Part shown: piece after piece, positions 1-10,599 of the stretch
Numbering within the stretch: position 1 is the first letter of the stretch
Layout: the number at the start of each line of letters is the position of its first letter
Assembly (NCBI GenBank): GCA_029204225.1
Contig: CM055096.1
Coordinates: forward strand, 61,980,957-62,044,956
DNA: 64,000 bases
From: Diphasiastrum complanatum
Lineage: Eukaryota; Streptophyta; Lycopodiopsida; Lycopodiales; Lycopodiaceae
Direction of reading: 5' to 3'
Position numbers and translations under genes: made by a program
Notes under the pieces: model-generated
Database searches by the model: none
Told to the model about the DNA's origin: nothing
What the model saw: only the letters and a program-made list of their open reading frames with translations

Positions 1-456
1 AATTACTTGAATAAGCTCTCCTTCCTTAATGCTTTCATCAATGCAAGCCAACTTAGCATTCAATGCTTTCATTCTCAAAACAAAAGTACTTGGACTTTCT
101 TCATTCTTTTGCAAACAATAAAAGATTTGCCTTCTTAGAGTCAACAATCTAGAAGTAGACTTGGATTCATAAAGCTTCTTCAATAAATTCCAAGCTTCCA
201 AAGATGATGTGCACTTACCAACTTCCTTGAGAAGTTCATTGGTAACATTCATCTTTATCATATGTAGAGCCTTCTTGGCCCTCTTGTCATACCTCAATTG
301 ATCTTGTTGTGTTGCTAGTCTCTCCTCCAAACCTACAACAATATCCAAAACATCATTCATCTCAAGAAGTGACTCCATCTTCACTTTCCACAATGAATAG
401 TTACTTGAGGTAAGCCTATCATTGGCTTCCAACATGACTCCAATTGAGGTTGCCAT
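1..456 (-). CDS. Ty1/copia gag (UBN2-type), 5' part, open to the window edge
   Basis: The minus strand reads from an ATG at 456 without a stop to base 1 (152 codons). It begins MATSIGVMLEANDRL, followed by a Trp-containing SNYSLWKVKMESLL segment, then LEAWNLLKKLYES around residues 98-110 and a stretch with TFVLRMKALNAKLA near the end. This is the pattern of the gag polyprotein of plant copia retrotransposons (UBN2 / Retrotran_gag_2), the structural protein that packages element RNA in cytoplasmic particles. It sits downstream of a leader, primer-binding site and LTR on the same strand, as in an intact 5' end. No stop or frameshift is visible, so this copy may be comparatively young. The zinc knuckle and pol lie beyond the window. 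Confidence 0.85.
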   Translation of the reverse strand, partial: MATSIGVMLEANDRLTSSNYSLWKVKMESLLEMNDVLDIVVGLEERLATQQDQLRYDKRAKKALHMIKMNVTNELLKEVGKCTSSLEAWNLLKKLYESKSTSRLLTLRRQIFYCLQKNEESPSTFVLRMKALNAKLACIDESIKEGELIQVI

Positions 457-1056
457 GTAGCAATGACTTGATCTTCTCTTTCAACCTGTTTCAATGCACA
501 AAGAACTCCTTTGAACAACAACAAATGCTTTCAAAAGAAATCACCAAGATTTGAAACTATCTCACAAATTCTCTTCTAGCATTTATACCAAGCAAATCAA
601 CACATAGAATCATGGAATCTTGATCAACCTATGATCTATCCTCAATCTAATGACTTTTGCCACTTCCTAAGATTGAAACACACTCAAATGAAGTCCGGAA
701 ATCTCACTATCTAGAGATCCAATCAAAATTAGGTTTTTGACAAAATCACAAAAAATTGACTATTCCAAATCTACATGCAAATGCTGAAAATTGATATGCA
801 ATCTATTAGTCACCACTTAGGCTGATCAAATGATCCAAAAATCGGCCAAATCCGGTATGTGAATTCAAAAATTGGAATTGATCAAATATATTGACCTATA
901 TAGTGTTTTGATCTACAAAAGATCCAATCTACAAAAGCAAAAAACTCGATTTTGGTGTAGAATCCTCTCTAGCATGCTCTAGACTTGATATCTTCACCAA
1001 ATCATTGATAGATCCAATTTTCTCTTTCATAACCTGAAACACAAGCTTTGATACCA
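457..1056 (-). other. Untranslated leader and primer-binding site of the copia element
   Basis: About 0.6 kb between LTR and gag on the minus strand. The LTR is followed at once by TGGTATCAAAGC (plus-strand bases 1045-1056 reversed), the initiator-Met-tRNA type primer-binding site of plant copia elements. The A/T-rich leader resembles, reversed, the plus-strand leader at 10160-10599, so both belong to one family. Confidence 0.8.
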
Positions 1057-1619
1057 TGTGAAAGATTTCAGATCATTGTGATCCAATCTACTTGAATGAT
1101 CTTTGGTTAGAAAGAGAAATACACTACCAATCTCACCAATGCAGAAAAATCAGCATCTACACACAAAATGAGATGCAAACACTAATAAAACTTGATCAAA
1201 CTTGAATGAAATGAAAAAGTACTATTGATGTCCGTACAAAACCATCAAGCTACTGTATTTCACACATGTGGATCCAAAAATAGCAAATATAGATCATTCT
1301 ACACATAGAATTGCAAGCAATCACCAAGATAGTGCACCGATGGATAGTAGAACCCAAGAGAACCATGTATAAGCATGAAATGAGATAGAGAAGAGGGAAG
1401 ATAGCTCTCTTCATGAGTTACATCCTTTTATAGCAGGACTTTGAATCTACTCAAACTCGAATTATAACTTTCCCACACTTTCAAAAAGTATTTATTCAAA
1501 TGAAATTTAGACTAATGAACTTTGAAAAGTCAATCTTTAAGTCTAAAACAATTTTTGGCCTCAATATGCCAAATATGAAAATTTAGCAAAATGTGATGAA
1601 ACTAGTTGAATCTTTCACA
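1057..1619 (-). repeat. 5' LTR of the copia element (563 bp)
   Basis: On the minus strand the LTR starts TGTGAAAGATTCAACTAG (plus 1619) and ends AATCTTTCACA (plus 1057). The terminal inverted repeat TGTGAAAGAT/ATCTTTCACA is almost perfect. A TATA-like CTATAAAAGG lies at 1424-1433 with U3 to its right, so transcription runs leftward into gag. The expected 5-bp target duplication next to the outer end would be GCTCA (1620-1624); its partner is outside the window. Confidence 0.85.
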
Positions 1620-2185
1620 GCTCACTTGCAAATGAGCCAAAAGGCCCCAAAATTAATGTCTCTTGCCTAGTTATAGGCGTTATAAGTCGTATTTAGCTTG
1701 ACAATTGGCAAGTGAAATTATGAATACAGTGATGGAGGGAGTGTGGGAGAACCCGAGTTCCAAGTGCTGATAGCAGTTATGGCAGATCTGTGTGGGGAGC
1801 TGTTGTGGCTATGTGGAAACTCAATGAGCCTAAGCCCATGTGGGCTTGTTGGCTTAAAAAAAAACCTTGTTAGGGTTTTGTGAGTGGCGGCTGAGGCTAG
1901 GGATTAATCCCTATTGTTCATTTTTTCCCTTTTGTGTGGGAAAAGAACAAAACCCCTTCTTTTCGGTATTGCATGACTGTATGATGGTTTAATAGTTATG
2001 CATGTGGTAAGATTTAGGCATTTTGCATGTGAAGGGAGCCTTGGAAGGAATTGGTTTTTACTTCATTAGCTACTCTTCCAGTAATTACATGGAGAATGGC
2101 TAGATCTACTAGGGGGGGACGACATAGATCTAGGATTGAGAGCAAGATATTCTTTCCTCATGGGTTACCCTTTTCCGAAACGGTA
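1620..2185. other. Spacer without recognisable gene
   Basis: No convincing reading frame. Contains an A8-9 tract near 1857 and a GC-richer stretch at 1740-1900. I could not match it to other parts of the window. Confidence 0.4.
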
Positions 2186-2652
2186 CCCGATTCAAGAAAA
2201 TTTTATTTTTTTGGTACTATGTACATATCTAACAAGTTCAAGGCCTTTTGTGATGAGCATGGGATCACTATGCTAGAGATGTAATGAATAGGAAATCCAT
2301 TAGTGCTTCTTGTATTTTCATAGGTGATGGAGCTATATCATGGATGTCAAAGAAACAAGCCACTACCTCATTGTCATCTAGTGAGCCTGAGTACAAAGCT
2401 CTTACACATTGCACAAAGGAGATGGTATGGATCAAGAGGATGATCAAGGATCTTCACTTGCTGGATTTTTCAGAGAGCCCAATCATCTTCTGTGACAGTC
2501 AATCAGCCCAAAGAATGGCATCCAATCCTATATTTCATGCTAGGAGCAAGATACCAAATCACTTTGTGAGGGAGCAAGTCATTGCAAATAGCTTCATAGT
2601 GTTTATCTTTAAGTCTAAGATGCATATTGGCCTAAATTGCCAAATGAACTAA
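2186..2652 (+). pseudogene. Copia pol remnant: integrase scrap joined to RNase H
   Basis: A short integrase piece (residues NKFKAFCDEHGIT, about 2232-2270) is followed almost directly by a copia RNase H starting NRKSISASCIFIGDG at 2287. It continues through SWMSKKQATTSLSSSEPEYKAL and FCDSQSAQRMASNPIFHARSK. In intact elements more than 2 kb of integrase and reverse transcriptase lie between these two, so this is an internal deletion joining the two domains. The RNase H part loses similarity after about 2600, where an LTR piece takes over. Confidence 0.75.
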
Positions 2653-2680
2653 ACATGACTAAACTAGTTGATATTTCTCA
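2602..2680 (-). repeat. Fragment of a copia LTR 5' end
   Basis: The plus-strand words AAGATGCATATTGGCC and AACTAGTTGATATTT match, nearly base for base, the right end of the LTR at 3796-4383 (around 4325-4380). This is a piece of the same LTR family in the same orientation, fused to the RNase H remnant. Confidence 0.65.
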
Positions 2681-2782
2681 GAAGTTGTTGTAAGGGTACA
2701 TTTTGATTGGTGAAATATACTTGGGATCACTGGTTAGGATTATATCTTGGAAATGTCCAACCATCCTCGTAACAACATGATG

Positions 2783-3580
2783 CTATAAGATAGTGGTGTT
2801 GTACTTATGTTGTTTTCTTCTCAATATTGATCCCCTAGAGAGAAAATACGCTAGAATGGTAAGCATATAGATTGGACGTGCCAAATCTTCAAAGAATAGG
2901 ATAGAAATTTGATGATCGTTTGCATGATCCATAGAAATATAAACTTCTTGTATAGCGCTTGGTGATGAGATATCCATAATAACTCTAATTTTGGAAAGAT
3001 TGGTAGCAATGCCATGTCGTGAAATCACATGCCCCAGCACTATGCCATGTGTGACCCATATTTGACACTTCCCTAGGTTGAAGGAGATTTGAAAATTTTG
3101 ACATGAAGCAAAAACATTTTCAAGTTGGCCTAAGTGATCTTCATTCATCCCATGAAATCAAAGATCTTCTAAATTAATTTGCAAGTATTTCTTAAAAGAC
3201 AATTGCATGACGTGCTAAAAAATACTTGGCACATTACATAATCCAAACAACATTACTTTGTATGCATAGGTTCCCCGTTAAATGGCAAATGCAGTCTTGT
3301 ATTGATCTTCCAATTCGATTTTCACTTGACTGTATTTGAAACCATCTAAAAGACTATATGCTTATACACCAACAATGTGATCTATTACACTCTCACTGAA
3401 TGGCAAAAGAAAGTGATCTTTTCAGGTAACTACATTGAAGGCCTTCAAATTCACAAAAATGGACATCTTGCCATTTTGTTGGTATGATCACAATCATTAA
3501 CACTCATTCTATATGCTCAATTTCATAAATGAAATCAACATCCAATAATCTCTATAATTCTTTTTTTATCAACTTTGTGT
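2783..3580 (-). pseudogene. Ty3/gypsy reverse transcriptase remnant
   Basis: Read leftward on the minus strand with stops and at least one frameshift: LLDVDFIYEIEHIEWV, then NGKMSIFVNLKAFNVV, then AYSLLDGFKYSQVKI, DQYKTAFAI, AYKVMLFGLCNVPSIF, then the open frame 3148-2783 with HLGQLENVFASCQNF, LNLGKC-like text and LGHVISRHGIA. These are the successive conserved blocks of a plant gypsy reverse transcriptase. The catalytic Asp-Asp block is damaged, and the lower end (about 2900) jumps to sequence resembling the start of RNase H. It cannot encode an active enzyme. Confidence 0.8.
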
Positions 3581-3795
3581 GTAAAGCCTTTCTTATGCAT
3601 CAAAACTTGCCACAATCCAACAATAGGGAGGAATATCGGCCTACTACAAATATTTTGACCTGAATTGAGCTTTGGATCACAAGGATCCCCATTCTACACT
3701 TGAAAATGCTTGATTTTGAATTGATGGTGCCTCCAAATCACTCAATAGAAATGTCTTCTCCTCCAAATATATCCTGCAACAAACCTTTGATACCA
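3581..3795 (-). other. Internal sequence and copia primer-binding site
   Basis: Mostly degenerate sequence upstream of the gypsy RT. The last bases, 3784-3795, read TGGTATCAAAGG on the minus strand, immediately inside the LTR at 3796, and are a copia-type primer-binding site. The gypsy and copia sequence meet somewhere in this interval. Confidence 0.55.
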
Positions 3796-4383
3796 TGTGA
3801 AAAAATCAGATCACAAAGATCTAATTTTGCCCTTTGATCTTCAGCTAATTTAGAGAGCACATATAACTTCATTACAATGGTAGAAATCATGCATCTACTA
3901 CACATAGAGGATGAAAACTCAATAAGAACTTGTCATAAACACTTAGATATGATAATTTACTATTCATGTCCGTACAACAACAGTACTCACACGTGTGGAT
4001 CCATACACATAAGCAAAATAACATGCTACACTCAAAATCTCACTATATCATCACCAAGATGCAAAACCAGATGTAGAAACCCAAAGAGATATCTTCCACA
4101 AGAATGAATGAGAGAAGAATGAGAGAGATGGGTTCCTCCCACGCTTGTAGCCTATATATAACAGCCTGATCTTGTCCTATTTGGATGTTTTTGCACAAGC
4201 TTATCAATTTATGGAAGTTTCTAGATCTTTACCAAAACCTAGATCTATATGTGACGTTATCAAGTTGGTAAATCCACTATTCTTAGGGCTTATTAGCTTT
4301 ATTAAGTCTATCTCTGAGACAAAAATGCATATTGGCCTCAACATTACCAAATAAACTCAACATAACTAGTTGATATTTTCGCA
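3796..4383 (-). repeat. Copia LTR (588 bp), second subfamily
   Basis: On the minus strand it starts TGCGAAAATATCAACTAG (4383) and ends ATTTTTTCACA (3796), next to the primer-binding site. A TATA-like TTATATATAGG is at 4151-4162. It shares ends and scattered blocks with the LTR at 1057-1619 but its middle differs, and it matches the LTR at 38848-39363 and the left half of the LTR at 9321-10147 better. No internal copia coding region follows, so the element body has been lost. Confidence 0.8.
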
Positions 4384-4416
4384 TTCCATGGGTGGTGGAT
4401 CAAGAAATACTTCCTT

Positions 4417-4930
4417 CTACTTTTGAGCTCTTGTGACAACTATTAATGGTGTAGCTAGTTTATTTTTCTTCTTTTGAGGTGTGCATGAGCTTGTTCTAGA
4501 AGATTTCCTTGGATTGATCAAAATCATGTTAACTATAAGTGCAGTTGTGGTTGGTACCTTTGGCCTAGCTTGGCAATCTTTATAGCAATTTTCAATTACA
4601 CTGCATTCTCGACAAAATGGCATGAATTTGTCTTTATTTGGACATTTTGATATTCGATGATTTTCACAACCAAAAAATTCTACTGGAGTTCATGGCCATT
4701 GTCTTGACTGTTGTTGTTGTGCAAAATAGTATATTGCTTATTGACATTAGGGTTTTGGTATTGATCAAGCCTGAGGTCCTTGTTAACTTGGAGGTGCTGG
4801 TACCGCCAATGGTTGTGGATGTTGCTTTACTCTAACATCCCTTGGTGGCCCTTGATGATATCCATACTTATAATAGTGTTGTTGAAGTATCCTTGGATTG
4901 AAAGCCATGTGTCCAATCTTTGAATCAGAA
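4417..4930 (-). pseudogene. Gag remnant with double zinc knuckle (gypsy-like)
   Basis: On the minus strand a Gln/Pro-rich stretch with stops (about 4930-4680) leads into FFGCENHRISKCPNKDKF and MPFCRECSVIENCYKDCQ, ending in an open frame 4623-4417. Two cysteine-rich knuckles in tandem (C-x-x-x-H type, then C-x2-C) are also seen at 32386-33141, 37560-37690 and 41642-42115, suggesting related gag proteins. Zinc knuckles bind element RNA. Only the C-terminal half is visible and it is broken. Confidence 0.55.
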
Positions 4931-6400
4931 AAATAGGGGGTGTTGGAAAGGCCTATCAAAAATCTTGTGAGGTTGTTAATGTATGCAATAAATTTACATT
5001 GATCTATCTTGTAGGGAATCAGCTAAGTTAGGGGCCTGCCCCACTTACCATTCAAGTGAGAGTGGTGGTGGCCACTTGCATTTAGCAAGCACAATCCTAA
5101 TGGATTTTGTTTGTTCTAAGTTGTGCTAGTGTATTTTGGCTCCTTGTAGCGATAGCCTTAGATAGATAGCAAGGCTCACTCATGAAAACATACTCTCGAG
5201 ACTCCGGCACTACACCATTTCGTATTTCTCAAATTTTTTATCGGCATAGTTCCATTCACGATTTTGGATGGAGGGAGAGAATGTAATCCGTGACTCGTGG
5301 GTGTAGGGAGTCGGATTTGAGGAATGGCGGTGAGTTAGGGTCAAGTGCTTTAAGACTTAGATTGAGATGTCGCAGGTGCTGCAGAGCGGGCTGCAGGTGC
5401 ACCTTAAGTTCTTTGGCATGAATCACAGGAGTGAGATGAATGCAACACGGAAGGTTATTCGCAGACTTTGACTGATATCGTTCTCGCTCTTGTCCGTCAT
5501 TCATTGCTTGCTATCTTGCAAAGTTTCTTTACCTTGTCCGAGTTACGTCTTCCTTTTTCTTCTTCTTTTGTTGTTGCGATTCCTTAGGCCTAGTTATTAA
5601 CAGCTAGTTCGTGAATCGTGAATCGACATTTTTTCATACATCCTGTGCCACGTGCCTGCTTGAAAATCGTGCTCTTGTGCTGATATCCATCCAGCCGATG
5701 CACCAACAATCACCTTCTAACTTCTAGCTTGTAACTTCGAATTTCGAAACACAATAAATCTGGCCTAGGACACTGTGCTGAATAAACCTGAGCAACCTAT
5801 GTCAGATTTCCCTATCATTGATCATAAATTTGACGAGCACGTTGCACTCCCTGAATCCTACTATATCGCTCTTGACCCTTGACCACTCGAATGGTCGTTG
5901 AACGCAAGAGTGCGATGTCTAAGCTTACACAGTACAGCTAGAATTTAGTAAAAAGAGGGCGGATGACTTAATGTGCAAATGTATTTTTCAGCTGATGAAA
6001 GCTCGTTCTGTGAAACACAGATACGGCTATGACCATATATTCTCGTAGTTGTAATTCAGTTGCTACATCACTGCCTGCCTTATTCAGCTTTTCGCAGTTG
6101 CCTCACTGGACATGCATGCACCTGAAATAAATATTCCAAAATACCAATTTCTTTCAATAACATAAAATATCAATTTCTTTCAGGGACGTGATTCTGAATA
6201 TTAGAGAAATCTGAAAAGGTAGATCGTACCCTTAGAACGAAAACGAACGAGTGTGAAGTGGAAGCGCTTGGTCGGTTTGCCAGAAGCCAGCAACGTTACA
6301 GTAGACGCAATTACTCTAAGTCGATTTCTGCCCTTCTGAGGGATTAGATTATATTCCATAACTTGATTTGATGCGCACTTCAAGATATACAATACCTCTT
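4931..6400. other. Low-repeat sequence, no identified gene
   Basis: This stretch lacks LTR or pol similarity. Two minus-strand frames are open: 5256-5504, and 6201-6392 (contains RLRVIASTVTLLASGK, basic), without recognisable domains. GC content is higher than in the flanking retroelements. It may be the edge of a gene remnant whose clearer exons lie at 7979-8465, but I see no splice-consistent link. Confidence 0.35.
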
Positions 6401-6675
6401 AATTCCTCTTTGAAACATTTTTTTCACACATGATGCACAAGGAAAGGTGATGCACAAAAAGAAAAGGAGCATCATACTTGCCCTCCACCTTTCCCCCAAC
6501 CAACTTTTATCACAATTTACTCAAAAATAGAAGTTTAGACATCCTTCTAGACCTATTTGCATGTGGTATCATTGATTGGTCGAGTCATAGTCCACTAGAT
6601 ATGCTTGCTACCACTCAATGTTAGTTCCCATATAACATGTCCTCCTCCCAATGGCTATCACTCAGTATGTGGTAA

Positions 6676-6729
<54 letters not shown>
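6676..6729 (+). repeat. (TC)n microsatellite
   Basis: About 54 bases of alternating CT/TC with one TTT interruption near 6690. Simple repeat. Confidence 0.95.
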
Positions 6730-6731
<2 letters not shown>

Positions 6732-6885
6732 GTGTGCACACATTTTTTAGCTCCCTTTGGTTGAGAAGACAACCCAAAAGATTCAAAGGTTAGGAGAGCA
6801 CCATCTTTAACAACCATAAAACTCTATGTTTATCCACACACAACATAAAAGTGACCTGCAATAGTTAGTTGGTTAACTGGTACAC

Positions 6886-7185
6886 GTGGATAATCCACAT
6901 TAACCATAGGTTCCATCAATATTCATTAAGTCTGCCAAGCCTTTTAAGTCCACAACATTAAAATTTGATTTGAAGTGGATAATCCACATGCCTGAAGATA
7001 TGAAAACTTCGGGAGTTGTTTGGGAAGGAAGTGTGCTAAAGATTGGGCAACGTGGATAATTCACACATGAATATTGCATTCCAAAATTAGTTATGTCATT
7101 ATTGTTAGAAGATCACGACGATTCTTTAGCCCATGGATTATCCACAATTGAGTTATCCATAGTTGGGTTATTCACACATGCTTGA
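6886..7185. repeat. Dispersed near-palindromic motif GTGGATAATCCAC
   Basis: The motif GTGGATAATCCACAT occurs near 6888 and 6977. Variants (GTGGATAATTCACAC near 7054, ATGGATTATCCACAA near 7131, GTTATCCATAG near 7151, GGGTTATTCACAC near 7163) follow within 300 bp. The core is nearly its own reverse complement. No gene is visible here. Confidence 0.6.
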
Positions 7186-7978
7186 CCCATTTTCACACTT
7201 TTAGAAAAAAAAAATTGATTCTTAGTGTTGAATGTCACATGTTTATCCAAATAGACTTTTGATTGTCATAATAGATTGATGAATTTATACTTCTTAAACT
7301 TGTTCCAACTCGTATATAGTCTAGATGGTAGGGGTTCCTAAAAAAATTATTGTTCATGGTGATCCATATAACTTATAAAAAGGAGAGAGCCCTTTTGGCA
7401 TTCACGTGAAAGAATGAACAAATGTGGGAGAATGTTGAGTGAAAATGTGAAAGGATTTGAGAATGAGGTGTTTGAGAGAGAGAGATGGGCTTCGAAAGTC
7501 TGAATGATAGTTTTATTGTGACTACTTTGAGGACGATGGAAAAAATTTGAGAATGGATTCTTGATTGTGGGGTGAGTACTTGCGGAAGGTGGGCGGGGTC
7601 TCTCATACTATGTGAGATGAACGATCATCATTATGCGGCTTAGTTGTGATTACAAATGGCTTGCAGGTGACTGACTGATGGTTGATCATTAATTGGAATG
7701 TCTAGAACTGTCGATTGAATGTGTTTTCTTGAACAACTCATAAGATCAGAGGGAGAGTGAAGTAGTGGGTCTTGCTCATTAATGACTTGCTTGATTTGAG
7801 GGCGAGAGTTACTGTTGAGGAATTTGAGGTAGAGAGTCCTCTCATTGAGGAGAGAGTCGGTTCAGGAGGGTTATACATATTTTCTTTAGGCACATTACCA
7901 GCACTGTTGGGAGATGATATCATGAAAATTGGAAGGACTTGAAGTCAGAACCGCTGGCTAACAGAAACCGCTTGGATA
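7186..7978. other. Region with weak minus-strand frames (7373-7606, 7738-7923)
   Basis: Frame 7923-7738 (minus) encodes a Ser-rich 61-residue peptide containing NSAGNVPKENMYNPPEPTLS. It lies just downstream of the exon-like remnant at 7979-8465 and might be a further exon. Frame 7606-7373 has no recognisable features. Neither has a domain I know. Confidence 0.3.
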
Positions 7979-8465
7979 CTAAAATGATGGAGCGCACTTG
8001 GGAGCTTGCCTTGGTGATCCGTTGGTGGCCTGGAAGAACCCAACCACGTGGTTATCCGCCTCAACCGTAGCAATATCAGAGGTAGCCCTTTGAGCTGTGA
8101 ACCTGTCAGCTGCTACAACTACTCTGTTACCATTAACATGCATGCACATCTATTCTATGCTCGGTTCTTACTATTCTTACTCTGTCCAACTTGCAATGTG
8201 CTTGTTGTGCTCACCTGAATCGCGTCTCGAAGCATATCAGACAGCTGAAATGCAGTCCTGGTAGCACCTTTGAAGCGCACCAGCCACCAGTTCCAGAGTC
8301 AAGAGGGCTCTGATTCATCATTGGATTGAACCATATCAACGCTTGTCACAGAAGCCGCTGAGTGGAAGAAGTTGCATTTGGAGTACCGTTGTTACTAGAA
8401 GTCCCAGTGGAAAAAAAATCAGAGGTGAAGCATCGTCGGTGTTGAAAGCCGCACGTTGAAGCCAT
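7979..8465 (-). pseudogene. Exon-like remnant of an ordinary (non-transposon) plant gene
   Basis: Read leftward. ATG at 8465 starts a Ser/Thr/Arg-rich, low-acid N terminus (MASTCGFQHRRCFTSDFFST) resembling an organelle-targeting peptide, open to a stop at 8346. In a shifted frame VDMVQSNDESEPS, one stop, then NWWLVRFKGATRTAFQLSDM and LRDAIQ end exactly at a consensus donor CAG|GTGAGC (8213-8215). After about 70 bases another open stretch (8143-7979) reads VVVAADRFTAQRATSDIATV, ending QAPKCAPSF and a stop. The clean donor and hydrophilic, non-repeat character suggest a fragment of a host nuclear gene. The frameshift and stop argue that it is dead. I do not recognise the protein. Confidence 0.4.
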
Positions 8466-9310
8466 ACCTACTCACTGATGATATAGCGTGCCTGTTGCGG
8501 CCACCGCTATAGGTGGTCAAGTAAGGGGCCTCCTTTAGCCTAAGGACCCTGGGGATAGGCCAGTTCATGAGGAGCATGGAGATTAGCATTTCATGATTTG
8601 GGGGAGTCCAAGGACATACCGGTTTTCTTTTTCACATAAGGTATAACTTTCGGTTCTTTGCTAAAGCATGTCTTTTTACATCCGTAAGTTCTCATGTTGT
8701 GAACTATGATGTCATTTTCTTGGAATCTCGTGGGCATTGCTAACTTAGCATAACCTGGATTTGGCTAGGCTCTGATTTTAAGTTGGTATTGTTATCTTGA
8801 TATGAACTTGCTTAATGATGATCAAGTTAGATGGCATGTTAGTCGTGTCCCTTCATAGTATGCTGACAATTATCGAAGTTTAAACTCTTTATGTGTATGA
8901 TGCTTAGGTTGCAAAATCCCGTTTATCGAGCTACTTTCCACTCGACCCTAGTTTGAAATTATCGAAGGAACAATGTCCTCAAACTGAGGAGCATATGGGG
9001 GGGTTAGAAAGAAAAGTTGGGAATGGAAACATTGCAGCGGGGAGAGGAGTAACTTCTTTGCCCAATGGATAAGGCACTGGAAAAAAAAAATACAAGATCC
9101 TTTTTACGCACTTTGGAACATCTCATCTAGATCAACGATGGTTATAAGAGCAAATCTAGTCTTTGATCTGTGCAACCTTTTTTAAGCTGCAATGTGGACA
9201 CTATTCTCTATATCAATTATGAAAGCTATTATAAAACCATAGAAATATGGCCTATACTTAGTATGGAGATCATTCTAAAAATATATCAAAGTTGTGTGGT
9301 AAAACTAGTT
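8466..9310. other. Spacer, ending in a copia 3' tail
   Basis: No gene recognised at 8466-9200. The last hundred bases before the LTR (with a possible LVEEG-like reading at 9305-9320) look like the very 3' end of a copia pol, but only a few codons remain. Confidence 0.35.
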
Positions 9311-10159
9311 GAAGAGGGAGTGTGAGAAAATTGTCAACTAGTTTGAGATTTATCATGTTAAGTTTATTTGGCAATTTTCAGACCAATATTTATTTTCAAT
9401 TTAGAGATAGACTTTATAAAGTTAATAAAGCCTAAGAATAGTGTATTTACTATTTTTAGCAACTTAGGCAACTTGATAAGGTCTGATTTGGACCTACTCT
9501 AATTGGTTGCTAGAGATGCATTGAATTTAGTCATGTTAGATCTAGGGTTTGAAAGAGATCTAGAACCTTCCATAAGTTGATAAGCTTTAGTAAGAGCATC
9601 AAAAAAGGCAAGAGGCTGTTATATATAGGCATAAAAGTGTGGGATAAATTCATCTCTCTCATTTATTCTTATGGAAGATATCTCTTTGGGTTCTACATCC
9701 ATTTTTTGCATATTTGTGATGATATAGTGGATTCTTGTGTATAGAATGCTATTTTTCTTTGGACCTGTTATATATCGTTGTAACTCATGGAGAAAAGGAC
9801 TTTCTCTCTTATCTCTCTCATTTCATCATTATACATGGTTCTCTTTGGGTTCTACTACTCATTGGTGCACTCTCATGATGTTATCTTGGAATTCTATGTG
9901 TAGAATGATCATTTATTGCTATTTTTGGTTCCACAAGTGTGAAATACAGTAGGGTACTATGATTGTATGAAAATCAACTACATATCATGTTTTGAATCAT
10001 GTTTGATCAGTATCTCTTAGAGTTTGCATCTCACTTTATATGTAGATGTTGATTATTCTACATTGGCAGGACTGTTGATTTGCTCTTTTTTGTAACCAAA
10101 GATCAGGGACATGGATTTGGACCTTGAATCATCTGAAATCCTTCACGTGGTATCAAAGC
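9311..10159 (+). repeat. Chimeric copia LTR (9321-10147) with PPT and primer-binding site
   Basis: A purine run GAAGAGGGAG (9311-9320) precedes TGTGAGAAAATTGTCAAC, and the LTR ends CCTTCACG at 10147, followed by TGGTATCAAAGC (10148-10159). At 827 bp it is 240-260 bp longer than its relatives. The left part to about 9770 (TATATATAGG at 9621-9630, GAAGATATCTCTTTGGGTT) follows the 3796-4383 subfamily. From about 9810 (ATACATGGTTCTCTTTGGG, CTATGTGTAGAATGATC) it follows the 1057-1619 subfamily. The promoter/R region is therefore represented twice, once from each parent. Confidence 0.75.
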
Positions 10160-10599
10160 TATTGTGTTTCAGGTTATGAATGGATCAACCACATTTAGCA
10201 AGGATTTGGAGGAGTTACCAATTCTAGAGCATGCTAGATTGATTTCAACTCAAAAATCTCCATTTTTGCATATTTAGAATTGATCTTTTGTAGGTCAAAA
10301 CTCAATATAAGGCGATATACTTGATCAATTTTGATTTCACACTTGGTACTGAAATTAGCCTATTTATGGTGCATTAGGAAATTCTCATTGGAGGCTACAA
10401 GATGATATATCAAGTTTTTAGAAATTGCATGTAGAATCAAAGATATTCAATTTTTTGTGATTTTGTCAAAACCCAAATTTTGATTGGATCTCACTGAACT
10501 TCATTTGACTGTGTTTCAATCTTAAAAAGTGGCAAGAATCATCAAATTGAGGATAAATCATAAGTTGATCAAGATTTCACTATTCTGTGTGTTGATTTT
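10160..10599 (+). other. Copia untranslated leader
   Basis: Continues the LTR and primer-binding site at 9321-10159. It shares words such as TTTTTTGTGATTTTGTCAAAA with the reversed leader at 457-1044. No gag follows; the sequence switches abruptly to an opposite-strand copia fragment near 10600. Confidence 0.65.

Noticed and set aside
5256-5504. 82-codon minus-strand frame as a gene
   Set aside because: No domain, no splice or context support, basic low-information composition; mentioned only as an open frame.
7131-7171. TTATCCACA words resembling bacterial DnaA boxes
   Set aside because: The surroundings are plant nuclear with introns and retroelements, there is no replication-initiation gene, and the words are part of a local GTGGATAATCCAC repeat.
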